A stretch of 64,000 bases of DNA from Curtanaerobium respiraculi (GCF_024609215.1 NZ_JANIPD030000041.1:59784-123783); one strand, 5' to 3'; positions 1 through 8,292 are shown, numbered from the stretch's first letter. Numbers and translations are program-made. The notes: generated by a model not told the origin, from the sequence alone.

Positions 1-1
1 C

Positions 2-430
2 CATATGAACGACGGGAGCATGTTCGCCGCGCTGTCCGATGACCTGACCAGCCAGGAGGGGTTCAACGCCGTGCGGACGGTGTACGTGCTCACGCCTGCC
101 CGCAACTTCAAGTGCGACCTGTTCGCCCTGGTGCGCACCACGGGCTCCGACTTGCTTGCCCAGGCGGATTTCGCGACGGATACGGACCGCGTGCGCTACG
201 TGCAGGACAAGATCGACCGCAGTATCGTGCGGCCTGACGGTGGATTTCCCTCCGCCGAGGCCGTCGGGCAGCTGTTCACGCTTGCCACATGCGATTACGC
301 CCAAAAGGATGGACGTGCCATCGCATTCGCCCGCGTTACGGAGACGGCGGTTCCGGGCGGGCGGGCAAGCGGCGGCATCGTCGATGCCGGCGATGCCTCT
401 GCCGTCCGCAGTGCCGCTTCGGGGGAGTAG
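2..430 (+). CDS. Class B sortase, C-terminal part (cut by window edge)
   Basis: The frame is open to the left edge of the window, so this is only the last 142 residues of a protein that starts outside it. It begins with H-M-N-D-G-S-M-F, which fits the segment just after the catalytic histidine in class B sortases (usually GHHMxDGxMF); the catalytic His itself is probably just off the edge. The catalytic cysteine is in TLATC, and the arginine expected after it is in AFARV. The tail after that is rich in Gly, Ala and Ser. Class B sortases are membrane-anchored transpeptidases that attach surface proteins or pilins to the cell wall. The giant MPLTG protein at 22750 is a sortase substrate, but it lies 22 kb away and nothing shows that this enzyme acts on it. 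Confidence 0.75.
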   Translation, partial: HMNDGSMFAALSDDLTSQEGFNAVRTVYVLTPARNFKCDLFALVRTTGSDLLAQADFATDTDRVRYVQDKIDRSIVRPDGGFPSAEAVGQLFTLATCDYAQKDGRAIAFARVTETAVPGGRASGGIVDAGDASAVRSAASGE

Positions 431-501
431 CCGCGTCGCTTCCATCCGCTCTTCCCCGATGTTGTAAACTACCTGTATCCCGAGGTTAGGAGACGATTGC
501 C

Positions 502-1740
502 ATGACCGACCGCATTATGGTGAGCCCCGGCTCTGCCGAAGACGCCCCCGCCATGCCCAGCTGGGTGGGCGAGGACACGGTTACCTACGCCCAGGCCGGT
601 GTCGACACGGCCGAAGGCGCCCGCGCCGTGGACGCCATCAAGGAAAGCGTGCATAGCACCTACCGGCCCGAGGTCGTGGGCGATATCGGGGGGTTCGGCG
701 GCTTGTTCAGCCTTGCCGCCGCGAAGGATATGGAAGACCCTCTGCTGGTATCCGGGACGGACGGCGTGGGCACGAAGCTCCAGTTGGCGAAGATCGCCGG
801 CAAGCACGATACGGTCGGCATCGATTTGGTGGCGATGTGCGTGAACGATATCCTCGCCACGGGTGCCGAGCCGCTGTTCTTCCTGGACTACATTGCCATC
901 GGCAAGCTGAAGAGCGAGGCGGTTGCCGAGATCGTCAATGGGATCGCGGAAGGCTGCAAGCAGGCCGGCTGCGCCCTCATCGGCGGCGAGATGGCGGAGC
1001 ATCCGGGCGTCATGGACCCCGACGAGTACGACTTGTCCGGCTTCGCCGTGGGCATCGTCGACCGTGCTGCCATGCTCGATCCGGCCCAGGTGGAAGAGGG
1101 CGACGTCCTGCTCGGCCTGGCTTCCAGCGGCCTGCACTCCAACGGCTATTCCCTCGCGCGCAAGGTGTGCACCGAAGGCCGCACGCATTACGAGGTGACC
1201 CTGCCTCGGCCCAGCCTGGGGGGTCGCAGCGTTCTCGATGCCCTGCTGCAGCCGACGCGCATCTACGTGAAGCAGGTGAGGGCCGTCCTGGAGCAGCATC
1301 CCGGCGCCGTGCACGCGCTCGCCCACATCACCGGCGGCGGCATCACCGAAAACCTGAACCGAGCCCTGCCGAAGCATCTCGATGCCCGGGTCGAGGTCGG
1401 ATCGTGGGAGATGGAGCCCATCATCCCGTTCGTCTGCGCCGCCGCCCGCCTGACCGAGGGCGATGCGCTCAAGACGTTCAACATGGGTCTCGGCATGATC
1501 CTGATCGTGAAGCCGGAAGCCGCCGATGCCGTGAAAGCCTCGCTTGAGGCGCAGGGCGAGACGGTGTATCGCGTGGGCACGGTGGTGAAGGGTTCCGGCG
1601 AGGTCTCATATGTCAACGAAGAGGATTTGTTCCCCGAGTTGCCGAGCGATCGCGAGGTGCCGCCCGCACCCGTCGTGCCCGATCCGGCGAACCGCACCAC
1701 CGAACGCGATACTTTCTACGACGAAGAGGCCGACGAGTAG
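502..1740 (+). CDS. purM: Phosphoribosylformylglycinamidine cyclo-ligase (AIR synthetase)
   Basis: This enzyme makes aminoimidazole ribotide from formylglycinamidine ribotide with ATP, the fifth step of purine synthesis, in the cytoplasm. The protein has 412 residues against a usual length near 345. The core starts around residue 30 (YAQAGVD), followed by GDIGGFGGLF, the conserved SGTDGVGTKL and the metal and substrate segment MCVNDILATGAEPLFFLDY. The C-terminal domain contains the conserved HITGGGITEN and GLGMILIV segments. The ATG at 502 has AGGAG 9 bases upstream. Extra length comes from about 28 N-terminal residues and a Pro-rich and acidic tail of about 35 residues. purN follows on the same strand after a repeat-filled gap of 394 bases, so a shared transcript is possible but not evident. 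Confidence 0.96.
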   Translation: MTDRIMVSPGSAEDAPAMPSWVGEDTVTYAQAGVDTAEGARAVDAIKESVHSTYRPEVVGDIGGFGGLFSLAAAKDMEDPLLVSGTDGVGTKLQLAKIAGKHDTVGIDLVAMCVNDILATGAEPLFFLDYIAIGKLKSEAVAEIVNGIAEGCKQAGCALIGGEMAEHPGVMDPDEYDLSGFAVGIVDRAAMLDPAQVEEGDVLLGLASSGLHSNGYSLARKVCTEGRTHYEVTLPRPSLGGRSVLDALLQPTRIYVKQVRAVLEQHPGAVHALAHITGGGITENLNRALPKHLDARVEVGSWEMEPIIPFVCAAARLTEGDALKTFNMGLGMILIVKPEAADAVKASLEAQGETVYRVGTVVKGSGEVSYVNEEDLFPELPSDREVPPAPVVPDPANRTTERDTFYDEEADE

Positions 1741-1790
1741 GAGCTTTGCCGAACGGAAGCGCCCCCGTCTGCACGGGGGAGGCTGTTGCG

Positions 1791-1871
1791 GATGAGGTCG
1801 ATCGGCTGGCCTTTGCGGATGAGGCCGAGCGGCTGGCCTTTGCGGATGAGGCCGAGCGGCTGGCCTTTGCG
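1791..1871 (+). repeat. Three tandem 27-bp repeats
   Basis: Three consecutive 27-base units begin at 1791, 1818 and 1845. Units 2 and 3 are identical and unit 1 differs at two positions. The array is flanked by three scattered copies of a shorter motif (CTGCACGGGGGAGGCTGT or a one-base variant) near 1769, 1884 and 1950. No gene is evident here, although the 27-base period keeps any frame open. Confidence 0.85.
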
Positions 1872-1959
1872 GATCGGCCCCGCCTGCACGGGGGAAGCTG
1901 TACCGCCCCGCCCCGCCCCGCCCTGCATGTCGGATCCGAGCACCCCGCCTGCACGGGGG

Positions 1960-2077
1960 AGGCTGTCTAGAAACCCCCTCTGAGACTTCTGCTCATACGG
2001 CATATAGCATTTCAAGAAACATATAGATACTCTATGATGCATGTTTGAACAGATTGATAGGAGTTTTTAGACAGCCT
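1960..2077 (+). repeat. MITE-like element, family A, copy 1
   Basis: A 118-base element with inverted ends. It begins AGGCTGTCTAGAAAC and ends TTTTTAGACAGCCT. The AT-rich interior is about 90 percent identical to the copy at 7014-7131. It is flanked by GGGGG on both sides (1955-1959 and 2078-2082), which may be a 5-base target duplication, though in G-rich DNA this is weak evidence. It carries no coding capacity and would need a transposase from elsewhere. Confidence 0.85.
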
Positions 2078-2134
2078 GGGGGAGGGGACGCTTTCCCATC
2101 CGAGTCCAATCGCTGCGCGAAGAAGGGAAGTCGC

Positions 2135-2758
2135 ATGCAAGAGCCTTTGAAAATCGGTGTCCTGATCAGCGGCAGCGGCACCAACCTGCAGGCGATCATC
2201 GACGAGATCGCCGCCGGCAGGCTGAACGTCGAGATCGTCCTGGTGCTCTCGAGCCGGCCCGATGCCTACGGGCTGAAGCGGGCGGCGGAGGCGGGCGTCC
2301 AGACCATGTCCCTTAATCGGGACGTATACGCCGATGCCGAGGCCGCCGATGCGCTCATAGCGTCCGTATTCAAGCGCGCCGGCGCGGAATACCTCGTCAT
2401 GGCGGGGTACATGCGCATGGTCGGACCCATCGTCCTCGGTACGTTCGAGGATAGGGTGGTCAACCTCCATCCGGCGCTGCTGCCCAGCTTCAAGGGCGCC
2501 CATGCGATACAGGATGCTTTCGAAGCAGGCGTCAAAGTGACCGGAGTGACTGTGCACTTCGCCAATGCCGAATACGACAAAGGCCCCATTGTGGCGCAGC
2601 GTGCCGTGCCCGTACGCGAGGATGATACGGTGGACACGCTGGAGGCGCGCATTCACGAGGTAGAACACGAGCTGTATCCCTGGGTGCTGGGCCACCTGGC
2701 CAACGGCGACATCTCCGTCGACCCCGCCACGCGCCGCGTCCACATCGCCAACGCGTAG
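2135..2758 (+). CDS. purN: Phosphoribosylglycinamide formyltransferase
   Basis: This 207-residue enzyme transfers a formyl group from 10-formyl-tetrahydrofolate to glycinamide ribotide, the third step of purine synthesis. The phosphate-binding GSGTN is at residues 12-16, the catalytic asparagine and histidine lie in VNLHPALLPSFKG, and the aspartate is in YDKGPIV. Length matches the family (about 200). The frame stays open upstream to an ATG at 2045, but that start would lie inside the MITE copy ending at 2077. The ATG at 2135 is preceded by AGAAGGGAAG and starts exactly where the family begins, so it was chosen. Confidence 0.95.
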   Translation: MQEPLKIGVLISGSGTNLQAIIDEIAAGRLNVEIVLVLSSRPDAYGLKRAAEAGVQTMSLNRDVYADAEAADALIASVFKRAGAEYLVMAGYMRMVGPIVLGTFEDRVVNLHPALLPSFKGAHAIQDAFEAGVKVTGVTVHFANAEYDKGPIVAQRAVPVREDDTVDTLEARIHEVEHELYPWVLGHLANGDISVDPATRRVHIANA

Positions 2759-3033
2759 CTGCATGTGGCAAACCCCAGAGGTCTCCGCAGGTGTGCGGCG
2801 CTGTACGCTTTCTCCCGCAGCGCTGCTTTTGTCGCTGCGGGTTTGTCGCTGCGGGATGCGGGGTTTGCCGTTGGCGGTTTGTCGCTGGGGGATGCGGGGT
2901 TCGTCGCATGTGCGGCCAGTTTTGCGCCATGTGTGGTTGGTTCGCGATAGAAATACAAATTGTTACTAGTTTTAGGCTCTATTAATATCAAAAACGGATA
3001 AAAATTGTCATTTTACGAAAGAGGAAAGACGGT

Positions 3034-4017
3034 ATGCAGAGGGAAACGCTGGTTGCGGTTGTCAACGACCTGAAAGCGGGGAAGGTGCCGGCGCTTTCGC
3101 CGGAAGATTTCACATGCTTCTCCTTTGAAGAAACCGAGGGCAATCCGAACATCTTGCCTGCAACGGCCCAGCAGATCGCGACTGGGCTGACTGAAGCTGA
3201 TATCCCCACGTTTGAGCGAGCTATTCGTGCAATCGACGAGGGCGATCAGGCATGGCTGGGCTTCAAGGTGGTCTACGATGCCGCCGCTGCGCAGGCGAAC
3301 ACCGATAACGAGGTGACGAAGAAGTACGGTGGGATCGGCTCCGCGGATGGCGAATCGGCGGTGTTCTTCTGCAACGACGAGAAGGAGATCGTTGCCGCGC
3401 GTCCCTATTCCGATCGCGATAAATTCCAGATGAAGGATGTCACGCGGGGGCCGGCGATGCACAACGAGCAGTTCGATGGGCTCACCTGGTGCAGCGTTCC
3501 GCTGTTCGACGCCGTCCGCGTATGGCTGCTGGGCGCCAGCGATGTGGCGAGCGAGGTTGCCGCCCTAGCCCGTCACGTGGGCTTCAGCGTCACCGTCGTC
3601 GATTACGATGCGGCCTACCTGAATGAGGATCGCTTCCCCCATTCGGAGCTCGTCCTGCTCGATTCGTTCGACGACCTGGCCGGGCTGCCCGCCGGTCGCG
3701 CCGACTACGTGTGCGTCCTCACGCGCGGCCATATGCACGATCCGCAGGGATGCCTGTGGGCCGTGCGCCGCGGGGTGCATTATGCTGGCATGATGGGTTG
3801 CAAGGGCAAGAACAACCGCGTGCACGATCTGTGCATCGAAGGCGGTATGACCGAAGGGCAATGGGATGCGGTCAAGCGGCCCATCGGCCTGAAGTTCGGC
3901 GCGAAGACACCCGCGGAGCTCGCCATCGCCATCGTCGCCGAGCTGGTGGACGTGCGCTACCGCCAGCGCTACAGCGAAGCGGCCCGCGCCAGGCACGAGG
4001 CTGACCTGGGTAGGTAG
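3034..4017 (+). CDS. XdhC/CoxI-family protein
   Basis: A 327-residue protein. The C-terminal half (about residues 160-310) is an XdhC-type Rossmann domain: VWLLGASDVASEVAALARH is the dinucleotide-fold loop, VCVLTRGHMHDPQ is the typical central strand and His-Asp segment, and GLKFGAKTPAELAIAI is the conserved C-terminal motif. Family members insert or sulfurate molybdenum cofactor for xanthine dehydrogenase-type hydroxylases. The first 150 residues do not resemble the usual short XdhC N-terminal domain. RBS GAAAGAGGAAAG precedes the ATG, and the 90 bases upstream are AT-rich, as expected of a promoter region. No molybdenum hydroxylase gene lies in this window, so its client is unknown. Confidence 0.82.
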   Translation: MQRETLVAVVNDLKAGKVPALSPEDFTCFSFEETEGNPNILPATAQQIATGLTEADIPTFERAIRAIDEGDQAWLGFKVVYDAAAAQANTDNEVTKKYGGIGSADGESAVFFCNDEKEIVAARPYSDRDKFQMKDVTRGPAMHNEQFDGLTWCSVPLFDAVRVWLLGASDVASEVAALARHVGFSVTVVDYDAAYLNEDRFPHSELVLLDSFDDLAGLPAGRADYVCVLTRGHMHDPQGCLWAVRRGVHYAGMMGCKGKNNRVHDLCIEGGMTEGQWDAVKRPIGLKFGAKTPAELAIAIVAELVDVRYRQRYSEAARARHEADLGR

Positions 4018-4021
4018 CGGG

Positions 4022-4333
4022 TCAGAGCCCGACTGGGGCGTACTCGTCGATGTCGCGCCTCCCGTGGATAACGCGCCAGATCACGAGCTGCTCTTCGTCG
4101 AACGTATAAAAGATCCAATACGAGCCGGAGAGCATCCTGCGGTAATTGCCGTCAAGTCCCTCACCTTGGAAGGGCGTGCCGATTTCAGGTTGCTCGGCGA
4201 TGATGTCGATGGTTCCGTACAGATCTTCCAGCGTTTTCTTCGCGGCATGCGGAACGCCTCGCTCAAGGGCAAGGAAGATATAGATGCTTTCGAGATCGGC
4301 TTGGCCTCGTGGGCACAGTTCCACGTTAAGCAT
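4022..4333 (-). CDS. RelE/ParE-family toxin
   Basis: About 103 residues, a usual length for this family. The protein has the ParE pattern: an N-terminal helix with ADLESIYIFLALERG, the YGTIDIIAEQPEIG loop, a YRRMLSGSYWIFYTF strand and a C-terminal VIHGRRDIDEY segment. Family toxins either cleave mRNA at the ribosome (RelE) or poison gyrase (ParE); the sequence alone does not say which. The ATG at 4333 was chosen because it overlaps the last 8 bases of the antitoxin gene and the protein begins like the family (MLNVELCPRG). A longer open frame upstream runs antisense through the antitoxin and looks spurious. Its stop is 4 bases from the stop of the convergent XdhC gene. Confidence 0.85.
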   Translation of the reverse strand: MLNVELCPRGQADLESIYIFLALERGVPHAAKKTLEDLYGTIDIIAEQPEIGTPFQGEGLDGNYRRMLSGSYWIFYTFDEEQLVIWRVIHGRRDIDEYAPVGL

Positions 4334-4628
4334 GCAACATCTCAATTGCCGTGCGGATCGATTCCACCCGTTGCTTCGATTCTGCGAGGGAGACCGTTTT
4401 CTTGCGGTATTTTGCCTCAATCTCCGCTTCGCGCAATGCGCGGGTGAAGCGTTCGGCGTTGCGGCGCTCCTCGTAGGCTTCCCCATCCATCACGATGAGC
4501 GAGGGCTTGCCGTTGCGTGTGAGCACGATGGGCTCCTTGCTGGTCCGCGCGTGCTCTTCGATATCGTTGAGCTTCGTGCGCAAATCGCTGATGGGCCGTG
4601 TTTCATAGAGGGGAGCGGGTTCTGCCAT
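4326..4628 (-). CDS. Phd/YefM-family antitoxin
   Basis: A 100-residue partner of the overlapping ParE/RelE toxin. The N-terminal part (PISDLRTKLNDIEEHARTSK, then PIVLTRNGKPSLIVMDGEAY) is the Phd/YefM DNA-binding fold. The C-terminal part is charged and helical, as expected of the toxin-binding tail. The start at 4628 follows a strong AGGAGGCGCC; an ATG further upstream at 4712 lacks one. In this family the antitoxin, alone or with toxin, represses its own promoter, so the pair is probably autoregulated. The 4326-4333 overlap suggests coupled translation. Confidence 0.87.
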   Translation of the reverse strand: MAEPAPLYETRPISDLRTKLNDIEEHARTSKEPIVLTRNGKPSLIVMDGEAYEERRNAERFTRALREAEIEAKYRKKTVSLAESKQRVESIRTAIEMLHA

Positions 4629-4713
4629 GGCGCCTCCTGTTTCGGATGGCTTCCCTTCGTTCGAGGATACCTCATCGATGTGCAAAATATATGCAAAGGA
4701 GGATTTTCTCAAT

Positions 4714-4750
4714 AAGAAAGGCGGGGGTCCAATCGGGCCCTCGCCTTGCA
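4714..4750 (-). terminator. Rho-independent terminator of the purO-purH unit
   Basis: Read on the minus strand, AAGGCGAGGG pairs with CCCCCGCCTT (one mismatch) across a 9-base loop and runs into TTTCTTATT. It lies 18 bases after the stop of the AICAR transformylase gene. Confidence 0.8.
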
Positions 4751-4767
4751 GCTGAATGAATTCGATC

Positions 4768-5946
4768 CTAGTGGTGGAAGAGACGCATGCCGGTGAAGCA
4801 CATCGTCATGCCGTATCTGTCGGCGCACTCGATCACGTCGTCATCGCGGATGGAACCGCCGGGCTCGGCCACGTATTTGACGCCGGATTTGGCGGCGCGC
4901 TCGATGTTGTCGCCGAAGGGGAAGAACGCATCGCTTCCCACGGCGACGCCGGCCAGCCTCGCGATCCAATCCTTCTTCTCTTCGGCGGTCAGCACCTCAG
5001 GCCTCGCCTTGAAGACCTGCTCCCATTCGCCGTCGCGCAGCACATCCATGCACTCGTCGCCGGTGTACACGTCGATGGCGTTGTCGCGCGCGGGGCGTTT
5101 GATGCCGTCGACGAACTGCAAACCCAGGACTTTCGGATGCTGGCGCATCCACCAGTTGTCGGCCTTGCTGCCCGCGAGCCGCATGCAGTGCACGCGGCTC
5201 TGTTGGCCGGCCCCCACGCCGATGGTCATGCCGTCCTTCGCGTAGCAGCACGAGTTGCTCTGCGTGTATTTCAGCGTGATGAGCGAGAGGATCAGATCGT
5301 TTCTCGCCCCGCGCGGGAGATCCTTGCTCTTCGTGACGATGTTATCCAGCAGTTCGTCGTTGATCTCGAAGAAGTTGTGCCCCTGCTCGAAGGTGATGCC
5401 GAACACGTCCTTGTACTCCTCCTGCGCGGGGACATAGGACGGGTCGATCCTCACCACGTTGTAGGTCCCTTTGCGCTTGGTCCTCAGGATCTCGACCGCC
5501 TCCGACGTGAAGTCGGGCGCGATGATGCCATCGGACACCTCGGACTTCAGATAGGTTGCGGTCGTCGCGTCGCAGGTGTCGGACAGCGCCGCCCAATCGC
5601 CGTAGCTGCACAGCCGGTCGGCGCCGCGGGCACGGATGTAGGCGCAGGCGATGGGGGAGGGCTCGACGCCCTCTTCCACGAAGTAGATGTGCTTTTCCAA
5701 ATCCGTGAGCTCCTGCCCCAACGCCACGCCGGCGGGGGACACGTGCTTGAAGCTCGCCGCGGCGGGCAGGCCGGTCGCGGCTTTCAATTCTTTCACCAAC
5801 TGCCATGAGTTCAGGGCGTCGAGGAAGTTGATATAGCCAGGTCGGCCGTTCAACACCTCGATGGGCAGATCGCCGCCATCGCGCATGAAGATCCTAGCGG
5901 GCTTCTGGTTGGGGTTGCAGCCGTATTTCAATTCGAATTCCTGCAT
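4768..5946 (-). CDS. purH: Stand-alone AICAR transformylase (PurH formyltransferase domain only)
   Basis: A 392-residue protein that matches only the AICAR transformylase half of PurH. It formylates AICAR with 10-formyl-tetrahydrofolate to give FAICAR. It opens with LKYGCNPNQKPARIF and carries ASFKHVSPAGVALG, the conserved catalytic Lys-His segment. TQSNSCCYAKDGMTIGVGAGQQSRVHC and DAFFPFGDNI are the typical C-terminal motifs. The N-terminal MGS-type IMP cyclohydrolase domain of ordinary bacterial PurH (about 200 residues) is absent, and the PurO-like gene 153 bases upstream supplies that activity. ATG 5946 follows AGAAAGG; the open frame extends 14 codons further but without a better signal. 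Confidence 0.93.
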   Translation of the reverse strand: MQEFELKYGCNPNQKPARIFMRDGGDLPIEVLNGRPGYINFLDALNSWQLVKELKAATGLPAAASFKHVSPAGVALGQELTDLEKHIYFVEEGVEPSPIACAYIRARGADRLCSYGDWAALSDTCDATTATYLKSEVSDGIIAPDFTSEAVEILRTKRKGTYNVVRIDPSYVPAQEEYKDVFGITFEQGHNFFEINDELLDNIVTKSKDLPRGARNDLILSLITLKYTQSNSCCYAKDGMTIGVGAGQQSRVHCMRLAGSKADNWWMRQHPKVLGLQFVDGIKRPARDNAIDVYTGDECMDVLRDGEWEQVFKARPEVLTAEEKKDWIARLAGVAVGSDAFFPFGDNIERAAKSGVKYVAEPGGSIRDDDVIECADRYGMTMCFTGMRLFHH

Positions 5947-6099
5947 GTCTGGGCCTTTCTCTACGGGAAGAAGCTTCCTGGTTCGCATTAAGCTGGCGGG
6001 GCGATTCGGGCGGGCGTCTCGGTTGCTTCGGGGAATGGGCCTTCCCTCGTTGCCCCGACCCTCGGAGGGGTTGCGGAGCCGCCGGGGCGCCGGGTCCGG

Positions 6100-6732
6100 C
6101 TAGTCTCCCAGGTTCTTGTTGAAAATCGTCACCGCACCGTTCACGTTGGCGTACAGCGAAACCTTGTTGGCGGGGTTCAGCGCCTCCCAGACCTCTTCGG
6201 GCGTCGACAGGTTGACCGCGATCGGTTCTCCGGCGAACGTGGGCAGGGGGCTCCCGTCGCCTTGGTAGGTGCTGATGAAGTAGCCCATCCCCTCGCTCGC
6301 CCCTTCGTAGGCAAAGAATTCCCGCAGGCAACGCCCGTCCTGCCGCTTGAGGATGGAGAGCTCGAACGAGCCATCATCATGGCAGATGGCGGAGATGCGC
6401 GGTGTGAAGTTAGGGTCGTCCGGCTCATACTCGCGCTTGGCGAGGGCGGCGCGGAAATCGCCTGATTCGACGATCGTATCGGTTTGGTCGCCGTTCGTCA
6501 CCACGAGCGCCCCATCGACCGCGCGCACGGGGCGGTAGATGATCAAACTGGGGTCGAGAAGCTTGGCGGGGTCATGCGCTTCGGTGCGGATGCCGTCCTC
6601 GGTCTCCACGAAGATGCGGTTGCGCGAGTTCTCGCTGCGCCCCATGATGAAGTAGTAGACTATGCCTTCTCCCACGACGATGCCGCGTCCGGGGTAGGGA
6701 TTGCCGGATAGGATTTGGGTCAGGGATTGCAC
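6100..6732 (-). CDS. purO: Archaeal-type IMP cyclohydrolase (PurO-like)
   Basis: About 210 residues, near the length of archaeal PurO (about 200). It closes the ring of FAICAR to IMP, the last step of purine synthesis. The N-terminal GRGIVVGE...YFIMGRSENSRNRIF segment is the hallmark of the IMP_cyclohyd family (PurO/COG3363). YGNP-type NPYPGRG, PSLIIYRPV and PRISAIC follow. I chose GTG 6732 because the family begins right there, with GCGGGGGCGA upstream; the long upstream extension has no support. It is followed on the same strand by the stand-alone transformylase gene, so the two would together replace bifunctional PurH. Identification rests on motif recognition and on the fitting context. 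Confidence 0.85.
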   Translation of the reverse strand: MQSLTQILSGNPYPGRGIVVGEGIVYYFIMGRSENSRNRIFVETEDGIRTEAHDPAKLLDPSLIIYRPVRAVDGALVVTNGDQTDTIVESGDFRAALAKREYEPDDPNFTPRISAICHDDGSFELSILKRQDGRCLREFFAYEGASEGMGYFISTYQGDGSPLPTFAGEPIAVNLSTPEEVWEALNPANKVSLYANVNGAVTIFNKNLGD

Positions 6733-6773
6733 AGGAATCGCCCCCGCTTTCTTCCAAGGGAATAGACGGGAAA

Positions 6774-6804
6774 AGTATAGCGCACGCATGCACCCGGGTG
6801 CCAT
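6774..6804 (-). promoter_or_regulatory. Candidate promoter of purO-purH
   Basis: On the minus strand TATACT (6779-6774) is a good -10 hexamer. TGGCAC 18 bases upstream is a modest -35. It lies 41 bases before the chosen purO start. Confidence 0.4.
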
Positions 6805-6849
6805 GTTCCCCGGCTTGTGCGAAAACGAGGGGCCAAGAGATCTGAGCAA

Positions 6850-7310
6850 GGCAACTTCTCGGCTCTAGAATCGCTGATTTCTCAGGCTATGCCCATCCAA
6901 ACCCCTCCGAGGGACGTTTTCCGAGCAGCCGAGCCGATCGCTCCCGCCCCAAGCGGTGCCCCGGCCTCCGCATGCCGCAGCCTATACGGCACCGGATCGG
7001 GATGTCGCATGGGAGGCTGTCTAGAAACTCCCTCTGAGACTTCTGCTTATACGATATATAGTATTTTAAGAAGCATATAGATACTCTATTATGTATGTTT
7101 GAACAGATTGATAAGAGTTTCTAGACAGCCTCATGGGGTGCGCGATGCGGCCTAATGATCAGTGCTTCCCTGGCACGACATTGACCGCAACCTTGTCGAG
7201 CTAAGTGGTTGCAGTTACCTCGAATAGTTATCGAGATCTGAGCAAAAGGTCTGAGCGCGGCGCAGCGCGGCGCGATCGTGCGGATGGGGAAACCGTTTGC
7301 AGATCCCGCG
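6850..7310. other. Non-coding gap with repeats between purO and the J-domain gene
   Basis: I see no gene here. The gap holds the family A element at 7014-7131. At 7157-7171 it holds GATCAGTGCTTCCCT, the outer end of the family B element (11034-11190) standing alone. The rest is unassigned. Confidence 0.6.
7014..7131 (+). repeat. MITE-like element, family A, copy 2 (best preserved)
   Basis: 118 bases with perfect 17-base inverted ends, AGGCTGTCTAGAAACTC and its complement. It is flanked by CATGGG at 7008-7013 and again at 7132-7137, a convincing 6-base target-site duplication. The interior is AT-rich (ATATATAGTATTTT and so on) and non-coding. Confidence 0.9.
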
Positions 7311-8168
7311 CTACTGCTCGATCTTGGCCTTCTCTTTGTACGTGCGCATGGTCTCGACCATGCGGCGCAGCGTGCCGATGTCGTATGCAACGGCGATGCC
7401 GAAGAACACGATCAGCCCGGTGGAGATTCCCGCGCCCAGACTGGGCATCATCAACATGAGGAGCGGTCCGAATATCACGACGAACGGAACGACCAGTATG
7501 CTGGAGCACCCCTGGACCTCGCGGCTGATGGCGTAGAGCACGGTCGCGATCAAGTAGATGAACATCCCCGTGGCGATTCCACCCAGCGCCGCGCACAGCG
7601 CCAATATGCCCGCTTTCGACGCGGCGAGCACGCCGAAGGATCGAAGCTCCTTGCGGGCCTCCTCGTACTGCTGCTTGGCCGATTTGCGGGGGACTTGCGT
7701 GAAGATGGTGCTGAAGGGGTCGAACGGGTCGGAGAACGGGTCTGCGGTCTGGCGGCCGCCGGCGCCGGTCGCTTGCCCGGTTCCCACGTTGTCCCAGCTG
7801 GTCCACACATACGTGAACGGCATGCCATAGAATGGGTCGGCCTGCTGTCCCTGCGGGGCTCCGCCCTGCGAGGTGTATGCCGTGGCGCCTCCCGGCCAGA
7901 CGTTGAAGGGATTGCCGTCGTACGGATTGTTGTACGTTCCCGAATGGCTCGCCCGCGGGCCGAACTCGGGATCCCATTTGCGGGAGATCAACACGTCGCG
8001 TGCCTCGTTGATGAGCTTCGTCTTCTCTTCGGCGCGCGCCTTCTCCACTGGATTGGTGAAGCGATCGGGGTGGTTTTCACGAATCTTCTGGCGGTGCGCC
8101 TTCTTGACATCGTCATCGGACGCACCGTCCCGCAGACCCAGTATGTCCAATGCTTCGCTTTTCTTCAT
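7311..8168 (-). CDS. J-domain (DnaJ-like) membrane protein
   Basis: A 285-residue protein. Residues 1-65 form a J domain with the diagnostic HPD (ENHPDRF, near residue 33), which stimulates Hsp70 ATPase. A Gly/Pro/Asn-rich linker follows (about 75-165). The C-terminal third has three or more hydrophobic segments (AGILALCAALGGIATGMFIY, ILVVPFVVIFGPLLMLMM, ISTGLIVFFGIAVAY), so the J domain is probably tethered to the membrane facing the cytoplasm. ATG 8168 begins directly with the J domain; the frame is open for 160 codons upstream, but that part overlaps the divergent gene at 8293 and is spurious. It has no Cys-rich DnaJ zinc domain, so it is not the general chaperone DnaJ. Confidence 0.85.
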   Translation of the reverse strand: MKKSEALDILGLRDGASDDDVKKAHRQKIRENHPDRFTNPVEKARAEEKTKLINEARDVLISRKWDPEFGPRASHSGTYNNPYDGNPFNVWPGGATAYTSQGGAPQGQQADPFYGMPFTYVWTSWDNVGTGQATGAGGRQTADPFSDPFDPFSTIFTQVPRKSAKQQYEEARKELRSFGVLAASKAGILALCAALGGIATGMFIYLIATVLYAISREVQGCSSILVVPFVVIFGPLLMLMMPSLGAGISTGLIVFFGIAVAYDIGTLRRMVETMRTYKEKAKIEQ

Positions 8169-8257
8169 GCGCTGCACTATACGAGGCGTCGGATGGTTTT
8201 TCGCGTGGGCGGGGAATGTGTCATCGGGGCGTAACTGTTCGGGCTGTGCGAGGCTGC

Positions 8258-8263
8258 TACAAT
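8258..8263 (+). promoter_or_regulatory. -10-like hexamer TACAAT upstream of 8293
   Basis: CTACAAT, 29 bases before the start codon. No good -35 is visible. The same hexamer precedes aspS, carB and several surface-polysaccharide genes. Confidence 0.35.
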
Positions 8264-8292
8264 GCCAGAAAAATGGTTCGGTTAGAGCGAGA

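Noticed and set aside
1746-1970. Small open frames over the tandem repeat between purM and purN
   Set aside because: They are produced by the 27-base period in GC-rich DNA, with no ribosome site or conserved residues.
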